Source: Methanoregula sp. | Lineage (GTDB): Archaea; Halobacteriota; Methanomicrobia; Methanomicrobiales; Methanospirillaceae | DNA length: 64,000 bases | NCBI GenBank assembly: GCA_026625165.1 | Contig: CP112999.1 | Location: 1,988,741 to 2,052,740, forward strand | Direction: 5' to 3' | Shown: one piece after another, positions 18,930 to 28,078 of the stretch | Numbering within the stretch: position 1 is the first letter of the stretch | Layout: each line of letters begins with the position of its first letter | Position numbers and translations under genes: made by a program | The notes under the pieces: model-generated | What the model was told of the DNA's origin: nothing | Seen by the model: the letters and a program-made list of their open reading frames with translations, nothing else | The model's database searches: none

Positions 18930-19550
18930 ATGTTCTGTCCGAAATGTGGGAAGGAGACTGATGCTTCCGGAAAATTCTGCCAGTGGTGTGGGACTGATAT
19001 CGAGGCCATTGCACCAAAAGCCGTAATGAAGACCGAGCTCGAGGAGGACGATGAGGAAGAGTCCATAACCGGTAACTATGCCGGGCTGGGCAGGCGGTTC
19101 TTCGCGTTCATCATCGACGCGATCGTGCTCCTCATCCTTATGACTGTTGCTGCGACGTTCTTTGGCCTTGTGCAGGGAGTGAAATATTTCTACTACCTCA
19201 CCGTCCAGCGGGCGCCGATCTCCGCCCTGACCGAAGCGGGCACCAGCGAAGCCGCGCTCACCCCGATCGTTGCGGCTCTGGGCGTGCTCCTCATCATCAT
19301 CCCGTGGCTCTACTTTGCAGGGTTTGAGTGCTCGCGTGGCCAGGCGACACCGGGCAAGACGCTGCTGCGCATCGTAGTCACCGATATAGACGGCTCCCGG
19401 ATCAGCTTTGCCCGTGCCACCCTCCGTCATTTCTTCAAATATATTTCCGCCCTGATCATATTCATCGGATTTATCATGATCGGGCTCACAAAAAAGCGCC
19501 AGGGCCTGCACGACCGGGTTGCCAGTTGCCTCGTGCTCCTTCCAGAATAA
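18930..19550 (+). CDS. RDD-family membrane protein with N-terminal zinc ribbon
   Basis: 206 residues. The N-terminus has two CxxC pairs (CPKCGKE, CQWCGTD) forming a zinc ribbon, then an acidic linker and an RDD domain with three to four helices, including AGLGRRFFAFIIDAIVLLI and the TPGKTLLRIVVTDIDG segment, the RDD hallmarks. The RDD family is linked to ion or solute transport. ATG 18930 is chosen because gagaggg precedes it and CPKC follows directly. Confidence 0.88.
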   Translation: MFCPKCGKETDASGKFCQWCGTDIEAIAPKAVMKTELEEDDEEESITGNYAGLGRRFFAFIIDAIVLLILMTVAATFFGLVQGVKYFYYLTVQRAPISALTEAGTSEAALTPIVAALGVLLIIIPWLYFAGFECSRGQATPGKTLLRIVVTDIDGSRISFARATLRHFFKYISALIIFIGFIMIGLTKKRQGLHDRVASCLVLLPE

Positions 19551-19828
19551 ATATAAAATATTTTTTAGAATTATATCGTCTTTTTAGGATTTTCTGTTAT
19601 GCCATCACGACGATGCTTTGCATGTCACAACAGCACGCGTAAAACCGGTACCGGTTTGGACATGATGCCCCAAGCCCGCTTGAGATCGGCCTGTTACCCC
19701 GGCATCAGGACAATTATCCAAAAGGGCCGGGTATTTTCCCGGAAATGCCGGGTTCCTTGTCATTATCGAAAAACCGGATCGGTTATTCATTTCCGGGAGG
19801 TAAGAGATCTTAATAAAAAGGGAGAGGA

Positions 19829-20980
19829 TTAAAGACAGACACATACATCGCATATGCACTGACCATTACAGCATCGTTGTGCAGCACCGCACATATGCCC
19901 GCACGATCCGCAGTTGCTGCTGGAAGTCTGGGTATCCACGCATACTCCGCTGCACCACGACTTGCCTGACACTACACACAGCGTTGCCGGATTTAACGTA
20001 ACAGGAGTGTGGATAACCAGGCTCGAAATACACTGGCCATTCTCACAATGCTGAAGAGAACCGCATGAATTTCCGCACGATCCGCAGTTGCTGCTGGAAG
20101 TCTGGGTATCCACACATGCTCCGCCACAGTTGGTCTGGCCGGAGCTGCATGCAACCGTGCAGGTACTACCGGAACAGACCTGTCCTGCCGGACAGGAATG
20201 GCTGCACGATCCGCAGTTCGAAGGATCAGACTGGGTAGATACACAGATGCCATTGCAGTTTGTCTGGCCGGATGCGCAGGAAGGAGTCCCTGCTGCGCAC
20301 TGGCCGTTCTGGCAAAGCATTCCGGCGGCACAGGTGATACCGCAGGAACCGCAGTTGTTCGTGTCCATATACAGGTTCCTGCAATATCCGTTGCAGTACG
20401 TGAGGCCGCTAACACAACTTTGGGCACACTGCCCGTTCACGCATGACTGACCTGAGGGGCAGGTGACGCTGCAGGCCCCACAATTGGTCGTGTCCGTATA
20501 CAGGTTCCTGCAATACCCGTTACAGTACGAAAGGCCGCCGACACAGCCCTGTGCGCACTGGCCGTTCTGGCAGACCTGACCGGATGGGCAGGATATCCCA
20601 CACGACCCACAGTTGCTGCTGTCAGTGTAGAGATCCCTGCAGAACCCCCCGCAGCTGGTCTGGCCGCCCTTACAGGTGCACTGGCCGTTGATGCAGGACT
20701 GTCCGGACGGACAGGTGACACCGCACGTACCGCAGTTCCCGATATCGATTCCAAGGTCCCGGCAGAACCCCCCGCAATTTGTCAGGCCTGCGCGGCAGGA
20801 CCCGCCCTGAGGGGTGGGAGTGTCCATGGATGGAGCCGTGACATAGGGGGTTGGCGTATCTGTTGTTACCTTTGATGACGATGACTGAGGGAGTTGCGGG
20901 AACATGCAACCCGATACAATGACACACGCCAGTACGATACCGGAAAAAACGGCAAATGAATTGCCCTGCAAAAATCTCAT
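19829..20980 (-). CDS. Cysteine-rich repeat lipoprotein
   Basis: 383-residue secreted lipoprotein. After a signal helix and lipobox (VIVSGC) comes a Thr/Pro linker, then seven tandem repeats of about 42 residues, each with eight cysteines in the order C-C-C-NCG-C-C-C-NGxC (for example GQTNCGGACVDT, NCGSCG). Neighbouring repeats are nearly identical in DNA in places (19903-19950 against 20077-20125), pointing to recent internal duplication. Similar Cys-rich modules occur in bacterial surface proteins such as those of myxobacteria. If the cysteines are paired the protein needs an oxidising exterior; in an anaerobe they might bind metal instead. Confidence 0.85.
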   Translation of the reverse strand: MRFLQGNSFAVFSGIVLACVIVSGCMFPQLPQSSSSKVTTDTPTPYVTAPSMDTPTPQGGSCRAGLTNCGGFCRDLGIDIGNCGTCGVTCPSGQSCINGQCTCKGGQTSCGGFCRDLYTDSSNCGSCGISCPSGQVCQNGQCAQGCVGGLSYCNGYCRNLYTDTTNCGACSVTCPSGQSCVNGQCAQSCVSGLTYCNGYCRNLYMDTNNCGSCGITCAAGMLCQNGQCAAGTPSCASGQTNCNGICVSTQSDPSNCGSCSHSCPAGQVCSGSTCTVACSSGQTNCGGACVDTQTSSSNCGSCGNSCGSLQHCENGQCISSLVIHTPVTLNPATLCVVSGKSWCSGVCVDTQTSSSNCGSCGHMCGAAQRCCNGQCICDVCVCL

Positions 20981-21125
20981 GAGGCGGTATAGAGTGTAAA
21001 TAATATTTATTGTTTTTTAAATAGTTTGCCCCTGATCTTTGAACATCTCACAATGAGAAATTGAGAGATAGAGTCTCCTGGTACGACACTGCTGCCAATG
21101 AAAAATGAGGGGAAAATGTACCGGG

Positions 21126-21380
21126 TTATCTGTACCGGATCTTCATTGCCAGCAGGACGATGATCAGCGCGAACGTGATCACGTTTGCGGCAATGATGGG
21201 GAGTGAGTCGACCCAGATCCCATAAAGCGTCCAGAGTAAGATTCCAGCGGCAAAGAGCAGGAGCATTACAAGCGAGATGTCCCGCGTCTCTTTGAGCCGC
21301 CATGCCCGGAAAACCTGCGGGATAAACGAGACCGTTGTCAGTGTGCCTGCGATATATCCGATGATAATTGTTGTATCCAT
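21126..21380 (-). CDS. SemiSWEET sugar transporter
   Basis: 84-residue protein with three transmembrane helices and the PQ-loop motif in the first (TVSFIPQVFRAW), then DISLVMLLLFAAGILLW. This is the complete SemiSWEET unit, which dimerises to make a sugar uniporter. ATG 21380 has aggag before it; the frame further upstream is not homologous. Confidence 0.88.
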   Translation of the reverse strand: MDTTIIIGYIAGTLTTVSFIPQVFRAWRLKETRDISLVMLLLFAAGILLWTLYGIWVDSLPIIAANVITFALIIVLLAMKIRYR

Positions 21381-21529
21381 AGTTCGTCTCCTATTCTTGT
21401 CCCTGCCGGGCGATAAAATCGCGGCGGCCGGCATGGTGCTTCCAGGATTGGTACTTTTTAAAAAAAATTGCATATCTCCGCAGATAACTGCGGTATTGCG
21501 CGGGGAGTGAAAGTGGGAAAATTGAGAAT

Positions 21530-21964
21530 TCAGAATTTCACATGCGGCGCTTCTGCTTCCCGCATGTTGTCCGCCATCGTCCAGAAGTATGCCTCGCCGT
21601 GGGCGACCCGGAACATCGCAACCTTCGCGTCCTTTGGGGCGGTTTTCAACAGGTCAGCAACCCAAGGCCGGTCCATTGAGAGCCGTTCTTCAAGCGCCTT
21701 ATCGTCAAGGAACTCCACCTTCCCGGCAACCCGCATCATCATTCCTGCACCCTGTGCACCGGGCGCGTAAAAGCAGAGCTCAACCTTCGGGTTCTTTTTC
21801 AGCTGGCGGTACACGCTTTTAGGAGTGCCGGTATGGTAATAAAACCCGGTCTTGTCGGCAAACCACATGGCAAACGCCCGGACCCGGGGCTGGTCGCCAT
21901 CCGCAGTCGCGATGTACGTTACAGGGTTTTTTCTGGCAAATTTGACGCATTCGGAAAAATCCAT
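21530..21964 (-). CDS. Pyridoxamine 5'-phosphate oxidase-like flavin-binding protein
   Basis: 144-residue split-barrel protein. The front NPVTYIATADGDQPRVRAF and the FYYHTGTPKSVYRQLKKNP segment are typical of the FMN-binding PPOX-like group found widely in anaerobes, where members bind FMN or F420 and reduce small molecules. The whole family length is present. The substrate cannot be read from sequence. Confidence 0.85.
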   Translation of the reverse strand: MDFSECVKFARKNPVTYIATADGDQPRVRAFAMWFADKTGFYYHTGTPKSVYRQLKKNPKVELCFYAPGAQGAGMMMRVAGKVEFLDDKALEERLSMDRPWVADLLKTAPKDAKVAMFRVAHGEAYFWTMADNMREAEAPHVKF

Positions 21965-22046
21965 AACTCACCACTCAGGAAATCGGAAAACATCCGTAAA
22001 AAGGTTCGCGACAAGGTGTGCAGACAAAAGGTGCACTTTTTAAAAA

Positions 22047-22856
22047 TCACGTTCTTCCTGTGGCTTTGAAAAAGGTATAACAGAACGTGCCGTCCGGCTC
22101 GCAGGTCCGGTACAGATCGGCAATTCCCCGGTTCCAGTCTGCTTCCGTCATCATTCCGTGAGACAACGCTGCGTCCCGCACGCCCTCAACCATCGCGGTG
22201 AACGTCAGTTTTGTGAACCCTTCCACAAGTGAGGGACGGGACGCGTCGACGTAGACCATGCGGGGCGAGACGCTCACATCCGAATAGCCGGCCCGGATCA
22301 GGAGCGGGTAAAGCTCCTGCCCGATCAGGGCATTTCCCCCCGCGTCCTTCTGGAGGGCAACGAGGCAGTCGATCGCTTTCCTCGCGTACTGGCTGTCGGG
22401 ATGGAAGTACGCCGAGCCATGGTCACCTTCAATAACCGTGATGGTCCCGCCGGGTTTCAGAACCGTTTTCAGGCTCACAAGCGCGCCGGCCGGATCCTGC
22501 AGGTGTTCAAGGACAAAACATACGAAGACATGGTCGAAACTTTCGGGTGCGAAGGGGAGGTTGAAGATGTCGGCCTTCTGAAAGGTAACATTCCGGTGCC
22601 CGGCCTTCCTCACCCGCGCCTCTGCCTCCACAAGTGATAACTCCGAGCAGTCGATGCAGGTGAAATATGCATCCGGGCTCTGCTGTGCGAGCGTTACGGT
22701 CTGGGCGCCGACACCGCAGCCGGCCTCAAGCACCCGGCTCCCGGCAGGGTACCGGGTATCATGGTGGAGAAGATCGGTGAGCGTCTGTGCCTGGTCGAGA
22801 AGCCTTTCTGCCTCGCGGGGGGAGTACCCGTGGACATAGTCGTTTGCCTTTTTCAT
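22047..22856 (-). CDS. Class I SAM-dependent methyltransferase
   Basis: 269 residues. The SAM-binding motif I is VLEAGCGVGAQT, followed by the acidic residue of motif II (CIDCSELSL), the QKADIFNLPF motif and the FVCFVLEHLQDP post-motif, all characteristic of the small-molecule methyltransferase group (UbiE-like). A helical C-terminal part follows. No operon partner suggests a substrate. Confidence 0.88.
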   Translation of the reverse strand: MKKANDYVHGYSPREAERLLDQAQTLTDLLHHDTRYPAGSRVLEAGCGVGAQTVTLAQQSPDAYFTCIDCSELSLVEAEARVRKAGHRNVTFQKADIFNLPFAPESFDHVFVCFVLEHLQDPAGALVSLKTVLKPGGTITVIEGDHGSAYFHPDSQYARKAIDCLVALQKDAGGNALIGQELYPLLIRAGYSDVSVSPRMVYVDASRPSLVEGFTKLTFTAMVEGVRDAALSHGMMTEADWNRGIADLYRTCEPDGTFCYTFFKATGRT

Positions 22857-22925
22857 TGTGTATTTCCTGTATGCGTTAGTACAATGATTTTTTTACAGGC
22901 AAAAAAATTCCGTGGATGTCCAGGG

Positions 22926-23732
22926 TTATCCCCAGCCTTTCAGTTCATACGAATTGAACGGATCTACACCATCCTGGCAGGTATACGGAAATTCGTACCT
23001 GACGGGCACTGGAACTCCCGGTGCAATCCAGAAGGTAATCGGCGTACCGTCTTTGAAACTGCCCACACACTTCCGGGTATCCGGATAGGTGCCAGCCGGA
23101 ACGGTCACGGGTTCAGTGCCCGAACAGGTAAGCGTGATATTCATTTCGCCAAATGGCATGATACCCAAAAAACCCCCCGGACGGTCTTCCCGGTTGTTCT
23201 GGTATGCCGGAATATCGATTGAGGGTTTTGCTGTCCCCTTTATCGTACTGGTCTCCGTTCCCCCAAGGAATCTGTCCGAGAACGGATCATAATATCTGTC
23301 ATCGACGATAATCCACCCGTTCTTCGTTACCGTGACGATATCACCGGCCAGTTCTGGGTAATCCGTCATCATAATGGTTTTATAACGAACAGCCGGGGCC
23401 GCTTTATAAACCCCGATGGAGCGCTCCATCCTGATAGTATACACCCACGAGGACCGGGGATTTGGCGGCATGGTCACGGAATTATTTTCATGATATTCCA
23501 CCCAGCGGTACTCCCCGTTAAAAACCCTGACGGGACGCTCTGTCATTTTAACATGTACGGTGGTATCCGGTTGCAGGGCAGCAGTTACTGTGACGGTTTC
23601 GGTTGTCGTTATTGCGGGTGCTGCGATTTGTTGGGTCGTAGATCCTGACGGTACGGAATCGGAACATCCGGCAAAGAATATCATAAGTAAAAGTGTTAGT
23701 ATCGCAATACTGCCTATAGTCGAAAACTTCAT
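22926..23732 (-). CDS. Secreted lipoprotein, unknown function
   Basis: 268 residues with signal helix and lipobox (FFAGC), a short Ser/Thr linker, then a globular beta-rich domain with few cysteines. The SVTMPPNPRSSWVYTIRM and DITVTKNGW-like strands suggest a cell-surface domain, but I recognise no family. It stands alone, downstream of the membrane-protein operon on the same strand (48 bases from it), and could be its last gene. Confidence 0.7.
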   Translation of the reverse strand: MKFSTIGSIAILTLLLMIFFAGCSDSVPSGSTTQQIAAPAITTTETVTVTAALQPDTTVHVKMTERPVRVFNGEYRWVEYHENNSVTMPPNPRSSWVYTIRMERSIGVYKAAPAVRYKTIMMTDYPELAGDIVTVTKNGWIIVDDRYYDPFSDRFLGGTETSTIKGTAKPSIDIPAYQNNREDRPGGFLGIMPFGEMNITLTCSGTEPVTVPAGTYPDTRKCVGSFKDGTPITFWIAPGVPVPVRYEFPYTCQDGVDPFNSYELKGWG

Positions 23733-23780
23733 TGTTCTTCACCCATCAGATGTAAAAAGAAGTATCCGTGTTTTGTGCTG

Positions 23781-24407
23781 TCACCGAGGTGCATGCCCGG
23801 GCGCATTCCGGCCGGTTCGTGCCTTTTCAATCGCCCGACAGAGAGATTCCGGTTCATCGGTTCCGATCCGGAACGCCTTTCCGGAAAGCAGCCGGACTTC
23901 CACCGCCCCGTACCCGGATACATTGTAGAGCGGGCCTGTCGGTGTCCAGCGGATGCCCCAGCCATAGTACCAGGGATTGGTGACCGCGATGGCCGAGGCG
24001 ATATCTGCAACCGGCCAGTTCTTCCTGATAAGCCCGACCGGCCCGAACCGGATCCGGAGGGTGTCATCACAGACCGATACGTTGAGCGTGGAGCAGATCG
24101 CGAGCACGAAGACCATGATGATGATGACGAGCAGCGCGATCCAGACAAATCCGTACAGGAACATCATCGCGAGGATAAAGAGGATTGCAGAGCTCACCGA
24201 AGCGATGATGAGAACTCCCCGCTGGGTATGCTCGTACCACCAGTCCCAGGGCTTCCCGGACCGGTCGGCTCCCGATGGCCCGGGGCTTTTTGCCACCGGA
24301 TTTGCAGCGCCGAAACTGAGCCCTGCGCTGTCGCCGCTCTTTGCTTTCATAACGCGCCCGTTCGGGCACCAGCCGAGATACTGCCGGATAACGTCGGCGA
24401 TGAACAT
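23781..24407 (-). CDS. LGWCP-type membrane protein with PH-like domain
   Basis: 208 residues; last of four consecutive proteins beginning with a short helix ending LGWCPN (here VIRQYLGWCPN). Two membrane helices (about 65-110) precede a C-terminal domain with LRIRFGPVGLIRKNWPVADI and SGKAFRIGTDEPESL, which looks like the bacterial PH-like fold seen in membrane proteins. Its ATG overlaps the stop of the gene before it in a TAATG arrangement. Function unknown. Confidence 0.7.
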   Translation of the reverse strand: MFIADVIRQYLGWCPNGRVMKAKSGDSAGLSFGAANPVAKSPGPSGADRSGKPWDWWYEHTQRGVLIIASVSSAILFILAMMFLYGFVWIALLVIIIMVFVLAICSTLNVSVCDDTLRIRFGPVGLIRKNWPVADIASAIAVTNPWYYGWGIRWTPTGPLYNVSGYGAVEVRLLSGKAFRIGTDEPESLCRAIEKARTGRNAPGHAPR

Positions 24408-25024
24408 TAAGAAGCCTCCCTCGCTGCGGTAAATGAATCAGTCTCCTTGTCAAACATCACAGTGTAACCCGTCTTTTGCTCCCACAGCAGGATCAGCAGG
24501 AGAACGTACCAGGGGATAAACGCAAATCCTGTGGCGAATGCAGGGAATGCCGGCGCCCCTGCGAACGATATGGGGACGAGGATCGCCGAAAGGAGAAGAA
24601 CGGCGCCCAGCGGGATAGCGCCGGCGATAAGGAACGTAAGGATGTACTCTTTTGGCCCGGTCTTTATTATCGCACCTTTTTGAAGCATCCCGAGACTCTT
24701 CCACAGCCACCGCCCGAAGAAGACAAAAATACCAAATCCGGAAATTGTCCCAAGGCACAACATCAGCCTCGTTAGATCTGCGGCCAGAAAAACCGCAATG
24801 AGCGGCAGGGAGACCATGGTGAAAAAAACAGCCCAGATAAAGACCTGGTTCCTGTACCGCTGCATCGATCCGGTTTGTGCCGGAATCCCTGCCCCCTGCG
24901 CCTTATAGCCATCTGCTACAGTATCATGAAGCACCGGAAGTTGTCTCACCGTAACCTGTGCCTGAGGGCACCAGCCCAGCCACCCGTGGATAATTTCAGT
25001 AAATCGTGACAGTGTCATACGCAT
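24407..25024 (-). CDS. LGWCP-type membrane protein (DUF1673-like)
   Basis: About 205 residues with the N-terminal motif EIIHGWLGWCPQAQV, a hydrophilic stretch, then four membrane helices in two pairs. This organisation matches DUF1673 proteins, which occur in multicopy in methanogens and have no known role. ATG 25024 has aggag 5 bases before it; ATG 25018, which overlaps the previous stop as ATGA, is an alternative. Confidence 0.72.
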   Translation of the reverse strand: MRMTLSRFTEIIHGWLGWCPQAQVTVRQLPVLHDTVADGYKAQGAGIPAQTGSMQRYRNQVFIWAVFFTMVSLPLIAVFLAADLTRLMLCLGTISGFGIFVFFGRWLWKSLGMLQKGAIIKTGPKEYILTFLIAGAIPLGAVLLLSAILVPISFAGAPAFPAFATGFAFIPWYVLLLILLWEQKTGYTVMFDKETDSFTAAREAS

Positions 25025-26097
25025 TTCGTCTCCTGTTCTCCTTTGGGCATCCCGGGCATCCGGCCGGTTTTTCCATATGTGTAAAGATTCACAGTAGCGA
25101 TGCCCGCCACTGTTGAGATGATAAACGCCAGACCACACAGTGCGAGCATGAACAGGACTGCTGCTGCGATCCATGCAGCACCCAGGTACCAGAAGAGCAG
25201 CATATCGGGTGAGATAATCTCATAGACAATCCGGAAGAGCAGGGCCGTGAGTGAAACCGCAAATAAAACTATGCAGAAAATGAGGAAGCAGGAAATCACT
25301 TCACACCAGACATTTTTCATAAGGGTTACCGATCCTGTAACTGCCTCAGGCAGGCGTTTGTTCTCCAGCACCACCAGCGGGACGACAAACAGGGTCAGGA
25401 CGAACAGGAGACCGTTGATCCCAGATATGACGATTGCCGAGGTGACCGCTGACAGCATGGCATACGTGCCACCGATCGGGCCTGTGCTGTAGACTTCCGG
25501 AAGAAGGAGGAAGTTAAAGGGGAACAGGTCAAGAACCGTGTACAGGATAAACTGCATGTTCCCGTAATAATGGAAAGGGACAAAAAGTGCTGTCCCGCAG
25601 AGTGCCAGGGTCACCGCCCAGTCTGCAAGGGGCCGCAAATACCCCTTTACCCGTGATAACCTGTCACGGAAGGAAACGGGCCTGCCGGTCTCTTCCGGCA
25701 AGAGACTCAGAACGAGGCCGGCCAGCAGGACAATAAGGCAAAATACCGTAAACAGCTCGACAGCAAACGTAAGGACAACCCAGCGCGGAAAGTCAATCGA
25801 ATTGTACGGATAGGTCCCAAGAAGATGGAGTCCGTACCTGGCAATGAATATGAAAGCCATCACAAGACCGGTCAGGAGCGAGAACCAGAGCAGTTGGTTA
25901 TTCCTGATAAGAGTTTTTATACTTCCTGTCGCCAGTGTGATCCCCCGGCCGATCCGTCCTGAATCGCCAGCCCCGCCATCCGGTTCCAGAGGATGTACGG
26001 TAACCGGCGGAGTTGAGAGAACCATCGATGCGGTGCGCAAGGCCGGCACATTCGGGCACCAGCCCAGATGTCGTTTAATGGTTTTAACGACGTACAT
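25015..26097 (-). CDS. LGWCP-type membrane protein, eight-helix form
   Basis: 360 residues, the largest of the group. It begins with TIKRHLGWCPNVPAL, then has about eight predicted membrane helices, twice the number of its neighbours. Pro-rich and charged loops are short. The start at 26097 lies 2 bases after the previous stop, in keeping with the tightly packed operon. No transporter signature is evident. Confidence 0.7.
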   Translation of the reverse strand: MYVVKTIKRHLGWCPNVPALRTASMVLSTPPVTVHPLEPDGGAGDSGRIGRGITLATGSIKTLIRNNQLLWFSLLTGLVMAFIFIARYGLHLLGTYPYNSIDFPRWVVLTFAVELFTVFCLIVLLAGLVLSLLPEETGRPVSFRDRLSRVKGYLRPLADWAVTLALCGTALFVPFHYYGNMQFILYTVLDLFPFNFLLLPEVYSTGPIGGTYAMLSAVTSAIVISGINGLLFVLTLFVVPLVVLENKRLPEAVTGSVTLMKNVWCEVISCFLIFCIVLFAVSLTALLFRIVYEIISPDMLLFWYLGAAWIAAAVLFMLALCGLAFIISTVAGIATVNLYTYGKTGRMPGMPKGEQETKCV

Positions 26098-26099
26098 GA

Positions 26100-26687
26100 T
26101 CAGGACTCCTTTACTAATGAGAGCATCAGACCATCTGATTGCAGATGGCATTTTGTCTGTGATTCCCAGAGCCAGATAATGAGAAGAAGCCACCAGAACA
26201 GAATGAATATTAACCCCCCGGTAATCGAGTTTAACATCGTCATATCGGTACCGGGAATTGCCCCCATAAAGACGAACATCGGGACCATGGCCATCAAGAG
26301 GGTAATTGCAATGGTGGTTTTATCATACAGTGTCACGAGAAACACCGCCCCGTTCTGACGCACTTCATTCATAGTCTTCCAGAACCGGATCGCATGAAAT
26401 ACTGACAGTAACGATCCTGCTACAATACCGATGAAGAACATCGAAACGTCAATACCGCCTATGAACACAGATAACAGGACTCCCACTACTGAAAAGTAAA
26501 GCGCCAACAAAATGATCTGGTTCCGGAACAGGCCGAGCCAGTGAATTGCACGGTCTTTGAAAGATCCGCTTTTTGATGGGACGACTGCTTCATCATCCAG
26601 CCGGACTTCTGCGTTCTGTACCCGTTCATGTGCATCCGGACACCAGCCCATCCATTCATGAATAACTTCAGAAATGCGTATCGTCAT
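26100..26687 (-). CDS. LGWCP-type membrane protein (DUF1673-like), first of four
   Basis: 195 residues: VIHEWMGWCPDAHER at the N-terminus, a basic cytoplasmic stretch, two membrane helices, a charged loop (FWKTMNEVRQNGAV), and two more helices, ending in a short tail. Same design as the product of 24407-25024. The ATG overlaps the stop of the regulator gene as ATGA. Confidence 0.72.
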   Translation of the reverse strand: MTIRISEVIHEWMGWCPDAHERVQNAEVRLDDEAVVPSKSGSFKDRAIHWLGLFRNQIILLALYFSVVGVLLSVFIGGIDVSMFFIGIVAGSLLSVFHAIRFWKTMNEVRQNGAVFLVTLYDKTTIAITLLMAMVPMFVFMGAIPGTDMTMLNSITGGLIFILFWWLLLIIWLWESQTKCHLQSDGLMLSLVKES

Positions 26688-27130
26688 ACCATCGCCTTTA
26701 CTTTCGCAAACAGTTCTTCAGCCATTTTTGTCGGGTCTGCAGTCTTCTCGATCCTGATGCCGAGCTCGGTTGCATAGTCCCAGAGCAGCTCGATGCATTC
26801 TGTATACCGCTGGCATGTGCCGCAGTCGCCGTCATGCTCGTACCAGACCTGCATCCCGTGTTTTTCAGATACGAAAATGATTGCAGGCGTTGCAAACGGG
26901 ATAGAGCGCCCGAGCAGGATCCCCCTCTCCGCGTTGATCGTATCGACAGCGATCTGGTTTGCCTGCGCCATCTCACGGAGCGCCGATCCGATCTTCTCGT
27001 CCATGACAAGAAGGGCTTTTGACACCGCCTGCCGGGAAATCCCGAGCCGGTTTGCGATGGTAATATTGGGCACTCCGCTCCTGCGCATTGCCCAGAACCC
27101 GAACTGTTTGTCGTTTTTTGGCAGGAACAT
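26684..27130 (-). CDS. HTH transcriptional regulator with C-terminal cysteine motif, operon head
   Basis: 148 residues. The N-terminal helix-turn-helix reads NITIANRLGISRQAVSKALL; the C-terminal half has the cysteine cluster CGTCQRYTEC, which could bind a metal or sense redox state. It heads the operon of four LGWCP membrane proteins and its start codon lies directly after a perfect palindrome, so autoregulation is likely. I do not recognise a named family beyond archaeal HTH regulators. Confidence 0.78.
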   Translation of the reverse strand: MFLPKNDKQFGFWAMRRSGVPNITIANRLGISRQAVSKALLVMDEKIGSALREMAQANQIAVDTINAERGILLGRSIPFATPAIIFVSEKHGMQVWYEHDGDCGTCQRYTECIELLWDYATELGIRIEKTADPTKMAEELFAKVKAMV

Positions 27131-27131
27131 G

Positions 27132-27153
27132 TGTCAACATTAGAATGTTGACA
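27132..27153 (-). promoter_or_regulatory. Operator palindrome and leaderless promoter of the LGWCP operon
   Basis: TGTCAACATT-ag-AATGTTGACA, a perfect 10-bp inverted repeat with a 2-base centre, ends one base before the start codon of the HTH gene (27130). A TATA-like element (TTTATATT on the minus strand) touches its upstream side at 27153-27163. At the usual 22-26 base spacing transcription would begin at about the ATG, giving a leaderless mRNA with the operator between TATA box and start. Confidence 0.7.
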
Positions 27154-27320
27154 ATATAAATAGTTTCCGTGGAATTAAAAAAATCATTCCGGTCCTGCCG
27201 TAAAATCGGGAGCAGAACAGATGTCCGCAGGCGAATTACCAGCATGAGACTGCAGGTATAGGCCGGTGCTGCCCCTGTCAGGTTTATCAGGACAGATGGC
27301 AACAATTCAGGTGATCAACT

Positions 27321-27830
27321 ATGCCGGGAACATCGATCCGTCCGGTAACCCAGGCGGACCGGGATGCTGCTATTGGGATCTTCAACCATTATGTTACTAC
27401 CGGTTTTGCTGCATACCCGGACCGGCCCGTATCGCCGGGATTCTTTGACGTGCTCCGTGAGGGCGCTTATTCGTTCCTCGTTATCGAACGCGACGGGGAG
27501 ATTATCGGGATCGGGCTCGTAAAGCCGTTCCTGCCGTTTTTTACCTTCTCCCGTACCGCAACCGTCTCCACCTTCATTGCCCCTGCGTACCGGCACATGG
27601 GATACGGGACAATCCTGCTTGCCGCGATGACTCGTGCAGCGAGAAAGAAGGGGATCGTAATGCTGCTTGCAAACATATCATCCCGGAACCCCGAGAGCCT
27701 TGCATTTCACAAAAAGCACGGCTTTACCGAATGCGGGCGTCTCCACAATGTCGGCATCAAGTTCAATGAAAGGTTTGACGTGGTGTGGATGGAAAAGGAT
27801 CTTGAGCGGGCTCCGGCAGCATCCCGCTGA
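27321..27830 (+). CDS. GNAT N-acetyltransferase (phosphinothricin acetyltransferase-like)
   Basis: 169 residues. The start SIRPVTQADRDAAIGIFNHY, the acetyl-CoA loop APAYRHMGYGTILLAAM (pattern RxxGxG/A) and SRNPESLAFHKKHGFTECGRL match the pat/bar-like GNAT group, which acetylates small amines such as phosphinothricin or methionine analogues. Complete length. The native substrate is unknown. Confidence 0.88.
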   Translation: MPGTSIRPVTQADRDAAIGIFNHYVTTGFAAYPDRPVSPGFFDVLREGAYSFLVIERDGEIIGIGLVKPFLPFFTFSRTATVSTFIAPAYRHMGYGTILLAAMTRAARKKGIVMLLANISSRNPESLAFHKKHGFTECGRLHNVGIKFNERFDVVWMEKDLERAPAASR

Positions 27831-28078
27831 TGATGCCCCCGACAGAGCGGCCGATCTTTTGCATCATTACGGGCACGACAGGTCTGCAGTCTATCCTCTT
27901 TTTCGGCTATTTCTGTGTCTGATTATTTGGCACACTGATCCGGATTGTACGAAAATTATCCATCTGACATCCGGTAGACGAAACAACGGAAGCTATCTAC
28001 GAAGTACCTTCGACAGGAATTACAACCCGTTTGAATTTCGGAGGATAATAGATGTATCCTTTCTCGCGGAACCACTGC

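Noticed and set aside
19599-19832. Open frame of 77 codons in the gap before the Cys-rich lipoprotein
   Set aside because: No start signal, no recognisable fold, and composition like intergenic DNA.
19829-20980. CRISPR-like spacing of repeats
   Set aside because: The repeats are coding, about 126 bases long and diverged, encoding Cys-rich modules; no CRISPR array was seen anywhere in the window.
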